From Carya illinoinensis (lineage: Eukaryota > Streptophyta > Magnoliopsida > Fagales > Juglandaceae), in contig NC_056752.1 of assembly GCF_018687715.1 (NCBI RefSeq), positions 3,658,001-3,722,000 of the forward strand: a stretch of 64,000 bases of DNA. The letters run 5' to 3'. Every line of letters starts with the position of its first letter. Positions within the stretch are counted from its first letter, which is position 1. Position numbers and translations under genes: made by a program. Below the pieces are notes generated by a model. That model worked only from the letters and a program-made list of their open reading frames with translations, did not search any database and had not been told where the DNA came from. This document shows positions 47,969 to 59,189 of this stretch, one piece after another.

Positions 47969-48680
47969 AGATGAATGAGATAAAGGAGCAATGGGAGAAA
48001 TTACGGTTAATAGAGGAAGAAGCTTGCAACATTGTGGTGGGGGATGAAGTTTCAGAGGACCTACAGTATAAAGCTGAATGCAATGTAGTGGAAAAAATAT
48101 GGATGGAATGAAAGTTGAGTCCTGTGGTGGTTGAGAGCACAATGGGGAAGGTCTGGCACATTAGCCAGAAAGCAAAGTTCCAAGAAGTGGGGGTGAATAT
48201 CTTTGTTATCAAGTTTGCAAATGAAGTTGATAAAACGGAGTCATGGATGACAAACCATGGCTCTTTGACAACTACATGTTTGTTTTAATGCCATTCAATG
48301 GCTACATTCCACCTCAAAGGATGGATTTCACGAAGGAAAGGATGTGGGTTCAATGCTAGAGTTGCCTCTAGCATGTATGAACGATGAGGAAGGAAAACGA
48401 ATTGGCAACACAATAGGTGAGGTGATTGAGGTGGAGACTAAGGTTGGTGGCAGTGGCTGGTGTTGTTTTCTGAGGGTATTCTTGTAATAAATCTATCAAA
48501 ACCCATCTCAGTTAAGGGTAGTAAATACTGGGTACTCCTAAGGTATGAAAGATTCCTCATCTATGTTTTAATTGCAGTTGTATTGTTCATAGTAAGGGTC
48601 CCTGTGAGAAAAAAACTAGTGCTGAAGGGGACCAGTTTGGGGTTTGGATTAGGGCTGGTATGAGGGTAAAGGTCTCAAAA
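47969..48680 (+). pseudogene. LINE ORF1 (gag-like, zinc knuckle), broken
   Basis: Starts MNEIKEQWEKLRLIEEEACN, then KIWME followed by a stop; it continues with VVVESTMGKVWHISQKAKFQ and NIFVIKFANEVDKTESWMT, the DUF4283-type RNA-binding region of plant LINE ORF1. A shift then gives FNGYIPPQRMDF. A decayed knuckle reads RFLIY and CFNCSCIVHSKGPC. Not functional. Confidence 0.8.
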
Positions 48681-49189
48681 CCAACTCGAGTGAAGGCAAA
48701 AAAGGAGGGCAAGGGTAGTTAGGTTTTGGAATTAGATGGGTTACTTTTTTATAGTAATACAAATGAGGAGAGGAAGGAGAGGGGGGAGTTTGTTGAATTA
48801 CAAGAAGAGAGGGCCAAGAATATGCAATGTGCAATATCCAGAAGGGAGGGGCCAAGAATAAAGTAGTTGAATTACAAGAAGTAAGTGATGGGAATGATGA
48901 GGGGCTAACTGAGGTGATTGTTAAGGAGGCTGAGGTGTTAGCTATTGAAAAACACAATGTAGAAAAGCTTGTTGCAAAGGTGAGTGGCAAGGGAGGGGGT
49001 CGTGGAAAAGGAAAGCAAGGGGGGTGATTTAGGAAGGAAAAAAAATGAAATAAGCATTTAGGAGAGAAAAAAAAATGCAATAAAGAGAAAAATGGGAGAG
49101 AGAAAAAAGTGAGGAAAAGTGATTTAAGGATGAAAGGGGAGGGGGAAGAAGTTTCAAAAAAGGAGGTGGAGGCTGCAAAGCAACCCCAC

Positions 49190-50130
49190 CAATTTCAATG
49201 CAAACACTTAGTTGGAACTGCCAAGGGCTTGGGAACCCTTGAACAATTCAAGACCTTTACCAATGGGTGAATAAGCCCAACATAGTTTTCTTAATAGAAA
49301 CTAAGATGAATAATAGAAAAGCAGAAAATGTAAAGAGAAGGTTGAAATGGGAATGTTGTTTTGTAGTGGAATCTTTGGGAAGAAAGGGTGGATTGATTAT
49401 GCTTTGGGATCATATGGTCATAGCTAAAGTGGCAAATTATTCCCCAAGATAGATAAGCCTATGGATTACAAATGAGAAAGGGCAGGACAAATGCTTATTG
49501 ACTGGGTATTATGGAGAACTTGATGGTAGTAAGAGAGTTGCTTCTTGGAGGTTCTTTTCCTCTCTTAAACCTGCTATGAATACAGGTTGGGGGGTGATTA
49601 GTGATTTTAATGAGGTGGTCTCACATGATGAAAAGATGGGAGGAAGGCAAAGACAGGAAAATCAAATGGCAACATTTAGAGATGCTTTGGAGGATGGTGG
49701 GTTGTATGATTTGGGATGGAGATGTGACAAGTTCACTTGGAGCAACAAGCATGAAGATGAGACTTTCACTAAAGAAAGACTCGATAGGTCTGTGGTTAAT
49801 GCAAAATGGAAGAATCTATTCCAGGAAAGCTGGGTAGAAGTGATGGCAGCTAGGTGTTCTAATAATAGACCACTATTATGGTGTATGAATCAGGCTAAAA
49901 GAAATGGGGAGTGGAAGAAGGGTGTATAGATATGAAGCTAGTTGGGCATTAGAAGAGGAGTGTGCTGAGATTTAAAGAGAGTATTCGATCATGGGAGGAA
50001 TCCTAATTTGTTGTCCTGCTTAGAAAACAATAAGGCAGCATTGCTAAGATGGAGTAGATATAAGGGGTCTAACTCAAAGAGGGAGTTAGAAGATAAAACA
50101 AAAGAGTTGAGAAGGTTACAAATGGGTGAA
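49190..50130 (+). pseudogene. LINE ORF2 endonuclease domain, truncated
   Basis: Reads LSWNCQGLGNP, then KPNIVFLIETKMN (the ETK motif of the exo/endonuclease/phosphatase fold), GGLIMLWDHM, then TGYYGELDGSKRVASW, WGVISDFNEVVSHDEKMGGR, FRDALEDGGLYDLGWRCDKF and TWSNKHEDE, the usual order in plant L1 endonucleases. In-frame stops follow GNP, YSPR and KKGV. The catalytic set is incomplete and the RT domain is missing. Confidence 0.85.
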
Positions 50131-50183
50131 TGAAGAGGTAATATGCAAGAGATTAAGATCCTCTAGAGGGAGGTGGAAACATG

Positions 50184-50590
50184 GATGGAAGGAAAAGATT
50201 TTGTGGTCGATATCTTTGGAATCTAAGCAAACAAAAAGACACTATCTCTCAAAATCTTCCACCGTGAACTTCCATGTCTCTCATTTTCGTTGTGGTGTTA
50301 GAGAAGGTGGGGCGGAAAAATATCAAACAAAAGCAATCAGAGAAAGGAAATATATAGTTACCTCTTCGCAGAAAAAGGAAAAAAAAAAACAATTCTCTAC
50401 GATTGAGCGTGCCTGTGAATCTCAAGCACTGCACCTCGACCTATCCAAGTTTGATCACATTGACTTCGTCCTCTTGGTATTCGACTTAGAAATGAAGCAA
50501 TGCATCTGTATTTGTAAAATGAAAAGGAACCATCGACCCAGATCACCCAACTCTACCGTTACATTTAACGCCCGTCAACTGTAGAAGATT
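50184..50590. repeat. Copy of gene B 5' flank
   Basis: Runs parallel to 9,746-10,194 from aagattttgtggtcgatatc to cgcccgtcaactgtagaag. It is joined to a LINE on its left instead of an RPW8 exon, so this copy has lost its gene. Confidence 0.85.
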
Positions 50591-50837
50591 CAGCAATGAG
50601 GTAATAATCTTTTATAATTTTTGTAAAGAGTAATGCTAGACTGCTGCCAGCAATAACTGTTGGGCATGTTACCTAGTACAATTTTGTGTTTTTATATTTA
50701 TTTTTTAATATATTATAATATTTTAAAAAATAAAAAAAAATATACTAATACATTAAAAATCACTTTCTTAATTATTAATTAAAAACTTTTAAAAAAAATT
50801 AAATTAATGAACGATCATTTGAAATGGTAACATTGGG

Positions 50838-51405
50838 TAGGGGTGAAAACCGACCCCTTGGGCGTGGTTTTTTGGGCAAAACCGTCGTCGACCGATGAGA
50901 GGGAAAACCGTGGAGCAAACGACTATAACCGATCGACGGGGAGGAGAACAACTGGCTGTATCGACTCCGTGGTTCACGGTCAGTTCTCGGTTCCCCCTGT
51001 CAGCGTCGTTCGTCTAAGAGAGTAGAGAGAGAGAGAGTTGCAGAGGAGAGAGAGAGAGAGAGGGTTAGAAACAGAATCCAAACGGCGCTGTTCTATTTAT
51101 TTATTTTTCGCACCTTATAGACGAAATGATGCCGATTGGTTTAATAATAAACGACATCGTTTAATTCATTTAAGTGGAACGACGTCGTTTCATATTGATA
51201 TAATTTTTTTTTTAAATGGTATTATTACATCGGCTGGTTCGCGCGGTTTAAGCCGGCCTCAAACCTCGACCGAACTGACGACAGCCGATTTTGTTAAAAC
51301 TTTGCCGCTCGCCAACCAGTTCCTTGGCGGTTTTGGTCGATTTCGACCTCCGACGGCCAATTTGAGTCGGTCACAGCCGGTTCCATAGTTTCTTATACAC
51401 TCCTA
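50838..51405. mobile_element. Non-autonomous hAT-like element with perfect 8-bp TSD
   Basis: Ends taggggtg and cactccta are inverted repeats with one mismatch. Flanks acattggg at 50830-50837 and 51406-51413 are identical. 568 bp, GC-richer than the surroundings, with a (GA)-rich patch near 51,025-51,062 and no transposase. Same superfamily as 33269-33933. Confidence 0.9.
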
Positions 51406-51413
51406 ACATTGGG

Positions 51414-52675
51414 GCGGCATAGTAAATTTATTCATTTTTTAAATTCTATTTTAGATAGAAGGTATTTATTTTTGTCAGTCTTTTTTAATAATAAAAAAAA
51501 TCTAACACTACTCTTATATAGAATTTAAAATGAAAATCTTAATATTTTTTATATAGTAACACCACCACAATGGTTGACAATAAAATGGATTCAATATATT
51601 ATTCAATTTATAGAAATTATATTTGATCACAAATTAATTTAATAAAAATAAACTCATAAATTGACATGTTTGACCTAAATTATTAATGTATTTTTATTAT
51701 AAATCAAATTTATTATATCATATAAAATCACATCAATTTGTGAGTTTCTTTTTATAAAATCTCTTTATAACTGGAGCACTTCTCAACATATATTATATCG
51801 AGCATCTTGCTAAACTTATACTCTATCTCCTACTAACTTGAGGGGTGTAACCGATCTAATCTGATCCGGTTTTAGATAAAATATATAGTCTATAATATAT
51901 TATAATTGTATTATAGACTATAGTGATATATTATAATATATTATAATATATAGTGATATAGTATTAGTATAACTATTAATAAAATTAAACTATAATGATA
52001 TAAGATTTTAAAATTTAATATTATCTTAAATAGTAATTTATCATATAATACAAAACTATTTCATATATAATTATATATTATATATAACAATTATATACAA
52101 TATAAAAAATTAAAATATATATATGAACCGGTTCGGTCTAGTTTTAGAAAAACAAAAACATGAATTAGATCTATTTTGACCGGTTTTAGGAAAAATAAAG
52201 CCCGTACCGAACCGAACCAAACTCAATACCAAATTGAACCAACTGGTCGAGTTAAGTTTACTGGTTCACCGGTTTTTTTTACACCCCTATCTCCACCCTC
52301 CGGCATCGTGCTTTCAAAAATTATACATCTTGGAACTACGGTCATTCCTTTATTGCATAGAACTGAGCTTAGTAGTCATTTATTGCATTCAATTCCTCTT
52401 TATTTGTGAGATCAAATTAATTGTACTGTTCAGACTTCAGAGTAAAAAAGAATGCATATTTCTGCAAGAGAAGGCCAAAATCAATTGCAGCTTGTAATTC
52501 ATGTGTTATGGACACTTTCTTTTTCTATCTTTCAATCATCATATGGTGATAATATTATTGACAAATGCGTGCATTTACAAAACCAACTTATTCTTCAAGA
52601 CTGACTTTGAAACAGGGTGCTCACACACAGCCTAGCAGGAATAGGTTGAAACTCTAGCTTTCTCGGAAACCACTC
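51414..52675. other. Gene E 3' flank with a second hAT-like MITE
   Basis: 51,430-51,790 parallels 10,250-10,600. 51,841-52,288 is a separate insert. 52,440-52,675 is the conserved C-type 3' flank (gttatggacactttcttt, acaaaaccaacttattcttc) and lacks the MITE found at the same point in gene C. Non-coding. Confidence 0.65.
51841..52288. mobile_element. hAT-like MITE
   Basis: Ends aggggtgtaa and ttacacccct are inverted repeats; the subterminal sequence carries ccggtt/aaccgg motifs and the centre is TA-rich. No clean target duplication. 448 bp, non-coding. Confidence 0.7.
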
Positions 52676-55600
52676 TCAGAAATGATTACGAAGCCATTTC
52701 AAGTTGATATCCTTTTCCGCCACTTTTATCTGTGTACCGGAGTGGTGCACGGGAAACTCCTTGATAATAGACTCCCATCGTTTGGCCATCCCTTCATCAC
52801 ATACCACAAGTTTCAAGTGCTCAAGATCCATAATTGATGGTGGCAACTGATTACACAATGCCAAGCACCCTTTCATATGGAACTCTTTCATATTACACAA
52901 CTTGCCAATGTGCTTTGGCAACTTGCTAATGCTTAGGCAGTCGGAGATGTCAAGAACGACCAAGTTATGGAGGCTTCCAGTTGACTCTGGTAACTCCAAC
53001 AACTCAGTACATGACCTAAGCCTTAGCACTTCTAAATTCCCCAGCTTTCCTAACCCCTCTGGCAATTTAGACAGCTTATGACAATTGGTGATGTTGAGTT
53101 TCTTAAGGCTGATAATATTAAAGATCCCAGCAGGCAGTTCCACCAAATTAATGCAGTAGTCCATGTTTATCTCCCTTAGATTTGGCAGTGCATCTGAGAT
53201 CTGGATACTGCAATTCCTAAATGCATGACCAATATGACACATAAATAGGGATATCTTCTCCAAACTCCTTGATGCTGATAGAGTCTTGCAAATGGAAGGA
53301 ATTGAAACCTTCTCCAATCTGATTCTCTTTAGATTGGGTGCAGACCCAAGTAGCTGAAAGTTACCTAATTCAACAGGAAAAGAACCATAATTGGTAACTA
53401 TAAGAACCTTTAGTTCCTCCATTTTCTCCACAAACTCAGGCAGGGTGTAATTCTCTGTTCGAAAATTCAGAACTAGAACCTTAACTTCAGGTGGTTGAAT
53501 CTTACACCAACTTGATGAGAAATTTTCATCTGCAAACAACATCCTATACGTTGTGATAGGGAACAAAAAATGCCCTGAAAAATAAAGAAAAAAACAAGAT
53601 TCTGCCAAACAAGACTCTGTTCATGTGTGTGTGCATTTAAGAGTGGGAAAAATGAACTGACCAGTTGAGATAGACAATAGGTGGGAGCTGATATGTTGCT
53701 CCTTCTGTTCAGTCCACCACTTAGGAAGATTGTTTCCACTAATGTCAATAATCAATTTTTTCGTCTTTTCTATTGGCTCCTGTCTGCACTGATGGATAGC
53801 TAGCTCTCTAAGAAGATCATGTTGTAAAACAAAGTCTTCAGCATAATATCTGCCTACCTCACTTGCATCTCTCCTGGTAAATAAGAAATAGATGCTTAGA
53901 ATATATTCAAGTTCTTCAGTCTTCAGACAAGAAAATATAAGTTCCAGGACTAAAAATATTGGAGAGAAGTTAACAATATGCGATTGTGTAACGGGATGAA
54001 TTGGATAGGGGTAAATCCCTCATTGGTTCCTGTTGGAACAACTTTCCTTTTCTTGAATTTCTTTCTTGTAATAGGCTTTCCTTTTTTTCCTCTTATTAAC
54101 ACAACTTCAAAGTTTATCTAACTGTAAGAAATTAGAATATATTGATCGTGTATATATAGCATATTGCAACTAGCAATTAGCAACTAGCAACTAGGAGTGA
54201 ACACGAAAGAAATCAGCCCCCAAGAAAATCATAGGACAAATATAAAAAGCCAGCATACCTTGTCACCACAAGATTAGCCAAATTTCGAGAACTGATTTCA
54301 AGAAGGTTGGCAATGGTGCCAACTTCATCTAGCTCATATAATTCTTCCCACATATCAATAAGTGAAGCAACACGGATCCTTTGGTCTTCTGGGAATGAAC
54401 CTATGTCCATGAAACACTCCTTCATGATGACCTCATACTTGGGCTTGACCTTCTTATCTGAGAATTCTAGACTGCTTTGGAGACATTTAAGCAGATGATC
54501 TTCTGGCACAGAATCAAGAATAGAATCACCAGAAGTCCAGTTCTGCATTCTATTTTCCCAGGTTGCTGCAGACTCACCACGGAGGTAACTACCAATCACT
54601 TCAAGGGCCAGTGGAAACCCCCCACAGAATTTCACTATCTGCGGTTCAAGGCCACAAAAAAGGAAGAAATCAGTTATTGGTTGTTTAAAGGGGTAACATC
54701 GTCCAAGGCTCTATGTATCTAAACAACATTCATTGTTAGGACAAAAGAAAACACGGTTTGTATCTCTGCGTTTTCTCCATAAATAAGTTTTAATCGACAA
54801 CTGATACATAAAAAACAAAACAAGTTCCCAGAAAGACATCTACAAGGATGCAAACATGATCATGGTTGTTAGGTATGCATCATGCACTTATCAAGACAGA
54901 AAATGCTATCATGTATTGCTTCCCTCATAAATTTATCTTACCCAAAAGGCAAAAGTACAACTAGACGAAAATATACATACCCATCCGGGGCGGGAAAAAT
55001 TATCAAAAAATTGCAATGAACCATTTTCCCTTCAAAAAACTAAATTATGTCTTGAAATTCTCAAAAAAGAAAATACCCCTTGCTAATTAAAAATAAAAAC
55101 GATTATAAACAATAAACAACATAACATCAATAGTGAGAGTTTGAGGGGGTTTGTGTATTTTACCCTTACAATAATATATATTTCGTATTTCAAACAAATA
55201 TCCATTGTGACAAAGATACCTTTTTGACAGTATCATCATCCGGAATGTAAGAGTTCCCATCTTGCAGAATTGCTGAGTGGCGAAAAAGTTTTGTTGCATC
55301 CTCATCACGTAAAGGTTCTAACTTATATTTACAGCTAAACCTTGGAAATGCAGTTCTTGAAGTTACTAGAATCTTATAACCTGTCATATGGAACTTAAAC
55401 TTCTCAAGGAGGGATTCTGATCCAGACCAGACATCATCCAGGATCAACAATATAGGATTTTGTTGCTTAATTCGATTCAACAGTTGCTTTAGACGGTTAA
55501 TTGCATCTTCATCACTTTGAAACTCAGGAACTCGATCACCCTTATGGCGAAAAATCCTTCGTATAATGTCCTTCAGGTTCGGAGTTTTTGTAACCATGAC

Positions 55601-56808
55601 AAACAAAATCTCATATTTGCCTACCCAAACACAATGTGGTAAGAAATCTGCCTGTGAAGTACGCGTAATGTCTTATAACATTTCTATGCAGGAATATAGA
55701 TAATGGCAAGCCATATGAATCGAATTACCAACACAATGCCAGCAAAGGATACAAATATGAGCAAAAATGCAACTTTCTAAGACAGCACCAAATATCGCAA
55801 TATGACAATTGTTTCTTCCATTCTCTTCTTTCTTTACTCTTCCAAGGCCATAATTTCGGAGTGTGATATGTTCAAGAGATTTCTATTCTGCTAAGACTGT
55901 TCAAAGGGTAAACCAAAAGAAAGAAAGAAACCAACATAGTTGCAGCCTAACATGTTTTACCTAATGAGACAAAGATTTGGTCATAACAACACTTGAACGA
56001 TTCCTCATGTGTGAATGCAATCTGTTCATTTCATTGGCAAATACCTAATGCTTATTGTCACAGAAGGTTGCACTTACTACTTTGATAATACGCAAACAGT
56101 TTTGGAAATTAAAAAATATATTCACAAACCTTTTTTTATTTTCCACACACGACATGTTAAGCAAGTAACAATCCAAAAGAAATTGAGATGAAGTACCTTT
56201 GATGTCCTCATCCTGACAGAGCATTTTAACCAATGTGGTCTTCCCACATCCTCCGGGAGCAGTCAACACCAGCATCAATACCTCTTCTTTCAGCAGCTCC
56301 ATCTTCAATTCCTTCAAAGACACATCCAACCCAACAGTAAAATCAGGGGGTTTAGGAACCGCACACGGCAACACACCGTTTATCCCAGCCGAATTCATCT
56401 GCGCACAAAGGTCATTCACCCCCCTCAAAACCTCTATCCCATTCCTCAAACCCCATGCTGGTATATGAATCTGAAAGAACCTGCCAAGGGCCTCGTCCAA
56501 ACTGCAAAGCTTGTTCGCATAATGGTATCTCACGAAGTGTTTCCACCCTGTAAGGTTCGAGTACTTACGAGCTTCACGCCCTTATTCATTTGTTGGATCA
56601 GGTCATGCGTTTCCTTCTCTGACCGACCCAATTCTCTGTTTGATTGTTGTATATCTTTAACCAATGGATCCAACACATCTAGCGTGCTTTTCAGTTGTTG
56701 GAGAATGGATTTGAATGCAATGGTTTTGGTTATCACATCCTTAACCGTTCTATTCAACACAGCAAATGCCTCTCCCAGAGCAGCCGATCCGACAAACGCT
56801 AGTGCCAT
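52676..56808 (-). pseudogene. NRG1: NRG1-like RPW8-NLR, gene E (frameshifted in RPW8 exon)
   Basis: Five-exon layout is complete: exons 56197-56808, 55220-55620, 54259-54638, 53662-53873 and 52676-53529, all with GT-AG introns. Exon 1 lacks one of two tandem ttac units present in C and D (at about 56,563-56,568). The 4-bp loss shifts the frame, giving a 92-residue product from the MALAFVGSAALGEAF start that ends soon after KGVKLVS. A separate in-frame 12-bp deletion removes four residues near the start. Everything downstream stays open: APGGCGKTT, LLILDDVWSGSE, FCGGFPLALEVIG, CFMDIGSFPEDQR, LQHDLLRELAI and the LRRs. So it is a young pseudogene, or a source of an NLR lacking RPW8 if translation starts downstream. 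Confidence 0.88.
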
Positions 56809-57562
56809 ATACAACTTTGCTTCGCCAACCAATCCAAAGCTCCAATACGTGAATTAAAACTCTGTAATAAAGACACGCAATACTCAACCTTGCCAACCAA
56901 GGAGCAATTTATAATTAAGTTTTCCTGCGATTGAGCAAGCATGTGAATCTCACGCCATGAAAGTTTGAAAAACTCCATCGAACTTAACGACTCCAAAGCG
57001 AGTTGACTTGTTCATTTTAGAACACGATTGATTGCGTAGCAGCGAAGAGACGTCTCTTTTTAAAGAGCCATATGTTCGATTCGTACACCAACTTTCGTTG
57101 GATGAGTTCACTGCGACGACCACGTAAAGGCATGTGCCAGTTAGAGCGGCTCTATCCATATACTAGTAGCACCTACAAACACGATGCATGAGACGTCAGC
57201 TTTTATAGAAGAGAAAACCTATAATTAAAAAAAAAAAAAATCATATATATAAATTTAGAAATTAATATTTTAAATTTATTTTATAATAAAAATAATTTTA
57301 TAATATATCGTATCACATTAAATTAAGTTTGTGAATTTATTTTTATAAAAAAAATTTATAATTAAAGTGTATCTTTTTATAAAATAAATGTGAATACCAT
57401 CAAAATAAAATAATTTTTTTTTATATTTTTTATAGTAGAATATATGTTTTTCTTTAAATGATAAAACTTGTATATTTGAATTTTATAAATATCATCTCAT
57501 GTATTAGACTCTAATGGACAGTACTACGAGAATCGATACATAACTGATGAAACTGAACTGAG
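56809..57562. other. Gene E 5' flank
   Basis: Leader shared with C and D to about 57,000, then the gattgattgcgtagcagc block and the gagacgtcagctttta AT-rich block repeated at 19,060-19,440. No gene recognised; short frames over the leader are read-through of the first exon region. Confidence 0.6.
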
Positions 57563-57834
57563 CATCGGCATTGGTTTGACTAAATTCATCTTCAAATTTT
57601 ACCAATATCAACACTTTTTAACATTTGCCTATTCCATCTAAATTCAATCCCCACATTGGATTAGCCATTCATTCTCTATATAATAATAAAATATTATTAA
57701 ATTAATAATTTTTTTATTTAATTTATTTTATCACATTTTGTAATTCTACCAATTAAATGTTAATAATAATTATATTATAATTAAATTAATATTAAAAAGG
57801 TATTATTAAATGTTAATAATAATTATATTCTAAT
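57563..57834. mobile_element. Truncated MITE at virus junction
   Basis: Starts gagcatcggcattggtttgac and shares the aatccccacattggatta-type and cattctctatataataataaa blocks with the MITE at 10761-11403. The right part is missing: viral sequence begins at 57,835. The virus-related DNA therefore inserted into, or recombined with, this element. Confidence 0.55.
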
Positions 57835-58052
57835 AGTTTTTCAGAACAATCTTCTGATAACAAGTCAGAAGAAGATGAAATTCATGTTTGTAATTGTTTA
57901 GATAGAAATAATTGTATCTATAATAAAACTATTAACGTATTATCGTCACATGAAAATATTATATTAGAATTAATAGATAAAATTAATAATCCACAAGAAA
58001 GAAAAGAATATTTAGAAAAATTAAAAGATACTTTTAGTAATCCCAAGACTTT
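57835..58052 (+). repeat. Duplicate of viral capsid-protease linker (60,459-60,676)
   Basis: About 218 bp matching the main body with only two substitutions visible. It starts abruptly at agtttttcag and ends at cccaagacttt. Near-identity means the rearrangement is recent relative to the decay of the relic. Confidence 0.9.
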
Positions 58053-58055
58053 GAA

Positions 58056-58565
58056 TCAATCTAAATCATCTTTAGAATTATTTTCTACATTCGGTAATGG
58101 AATAATATTTTCTAATTGCCATTCATTAGGAAGAGTAACCTGATTCCAATGAATTTGTTTAGGAATTTGTATACTAGAATTTGGTGTACTAGATTGTAAT
58201 AATAATGTATAGCCCTTTGGACTAGTAATGAGAGCCTGTGGCTCTAATGTTGTTTTCATTAATTTATAATAGATTCTATATACTACAGTTAAAGGATGTG
58301 ATCCTTTCATCATATGATAGCCATTTGTTTTAATATTTAATGTTAAGGCATGTAGAATATTAGAGTCAAATAATGAGAGTGAATAATTAGGATAACAGTT
58401 AAAATATACTGGGCCTTGGAATAAACTAGATTCAACCATGCCAAGTAATGAATCATGGAAATTATAATGTCTTCCATCTCTTAAACAGAGTAATACTGAA
58501 GCATTTAGTCCGGGACCACCCTTAAAGCCTCCTTGGCAAGATTGGGCTGACCAACGGATTTTCAC
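58056..58565 (-). pseudogene. Caulimovirid movement-protein core (inverted fragment)
   Basis: Plasmodesmal movement protein family (30K-like). It contains GGPGLNASVLLCLRDGRHYN, SLLGMVESSLFQGPVYFNCY, PNYSLSLFDSNILHALTLNI and, near the end, SIQIPKQIHWNQVTLPNEW, in the order of the family core. It is in the opposite orientation to the main viral frame and cut off at 58,056, where the forward duplicate begins. The N-terminus is not joined to an upstream start in this copy. Confidence 0.8.
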
Positions 58566-58631
58566 GGCTTACCATTACAAGATTCTCAATATACTCTATT
58601 TTCTTTTATGTAGGTTACCGTTGATAAAATT

Positions 58632-58889
58632 CTATACCAACGAATTTTTACTCTTTTTTTTTTTTTTTAAAGCAAGAATACTTAGGTGATTTTTTAAACT
58701 TTTAATTTCAGATCTTAAGAAGTTACAGTGATCTTCTAATTCTTCTATTGCAGCTTGCCTACTTCTATATACGTGATATCTTTCCATCATTGAGCAATAA
58801 TCTAGTTTCATTAATAATTGTTTTGGTACTGTTTTGGAGTCTATAAATAGGCAGTTTGTAAGTGAGGAAAGGCATTCAGAAATTCTCAT
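58632..58889 (-). CDS. Coiled-coil-like viral or leader frame, uncertain
   Basis: 85 codons including MMERYHVYRSRQAAIEELED and RSEIKSLKNHLSILA, a plausible short coiled coil, followed by a poly-Lys end encoded by a T run on the plus strand. It overlaps the TATA-like site on the opposite strand, so either this coding reading or the promoter reading may be wrong for the shared 40 bp. Family not recognised. Confidence 0.35.
   Translation of the reverse strand: MRISECLSSLTNCLFIDSKTVPKQLLMKLDYCSMMERYHVYRSRQAAIEELEDHCNFLRSEIKSLKNHLSILALKKKKKSKNSLV
58842..58849 (+). promoter_or_regulatory. TATA box of the viral promoter
   Basis: TATAAATA, followed by a leader with aggaaaggcattcagaa and ctctctcttg-type pyrimidine runs. 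The position ahead of a polyadenylation signal and the primer site is the order expected for a caulimovirid transcript. Confidence 0.6.
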
Positions 58890-59005
58890 CTGAAGCCAAT
58901 CTTAGTCCCTCGTCACTCTCAAAACTTCTCTCTTGTAAACTCCTTTCCATGTCTCCTGCCTTTCAAACTTTTGAGAATTAATCTCCTTGTAAGTATTATG
59001 TTTCC

Positions 59006-59011
59006 AATAAA
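59006..59011 (+). terminator. Viral polyadenylation signal
   Basis: AATAAA about 160 bp downstream of the TATA box. Pararetroviral transcripts read past it once and use it on the second pass, giving terminal redundancy. Confidence 0.55.
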
Positions 59012-59174
59012 GTTGAGTTTATCTTATTTTGATCTTTACTTTTATTCATGCCTTTATTTCCTGCACTTCATTTATTTGTTTATTATTATATATTCTATTA
59101 TCTGTTAATATATCTATTATATTAGCTATTATATATATACTATATATATATATATATATCCTGGTATACGTAGT

Positions 59175-59186
59175 TGGTATCAGAGC
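59175..59186 (+). other. Viral primer-binding site (tRNA-Met)
   Basis: TGGTATCAGAGC, an exact 12-nt complement to plant initiator tRNA-Met, flanked by a TA repeat. In caulimovirids this is the minus-strand priming site and genome position 1. Confidence 0.85.
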
Positions 59187-59189
59187 CAA

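Larger units (their letters stand above)
47571..50182 (+). mobile_element. L1-type LINE, truncated (no reverse transcriptase)
   Basis: About 47,757 begins the leader; 47,969-48,680 is ORF1-like and 49,190-50,130 the N-terminal part of ORF2. The element stops at about 50,182, where gene B-type 5' flank begins in mid-element. No RT or 3' tail and no target duplication could be found. The lesion fits removal of the 3' part during the segmental duplication that created the gene E block. Many stops and frameshifts. Confidence 0.85.

Noticed and set aside
51833..52296. Perfect target duplication for the MITE at 51841-52288
   Set aside because: Flanks ctaacttg and atctccac do not match; only the inverted ends support this element.
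56550..56580. A 20-bp intron restoring gene E's frame
   Set aside because: Far below the minimum plant intron size, and removing it does not restore the sister reading frame cleanly.
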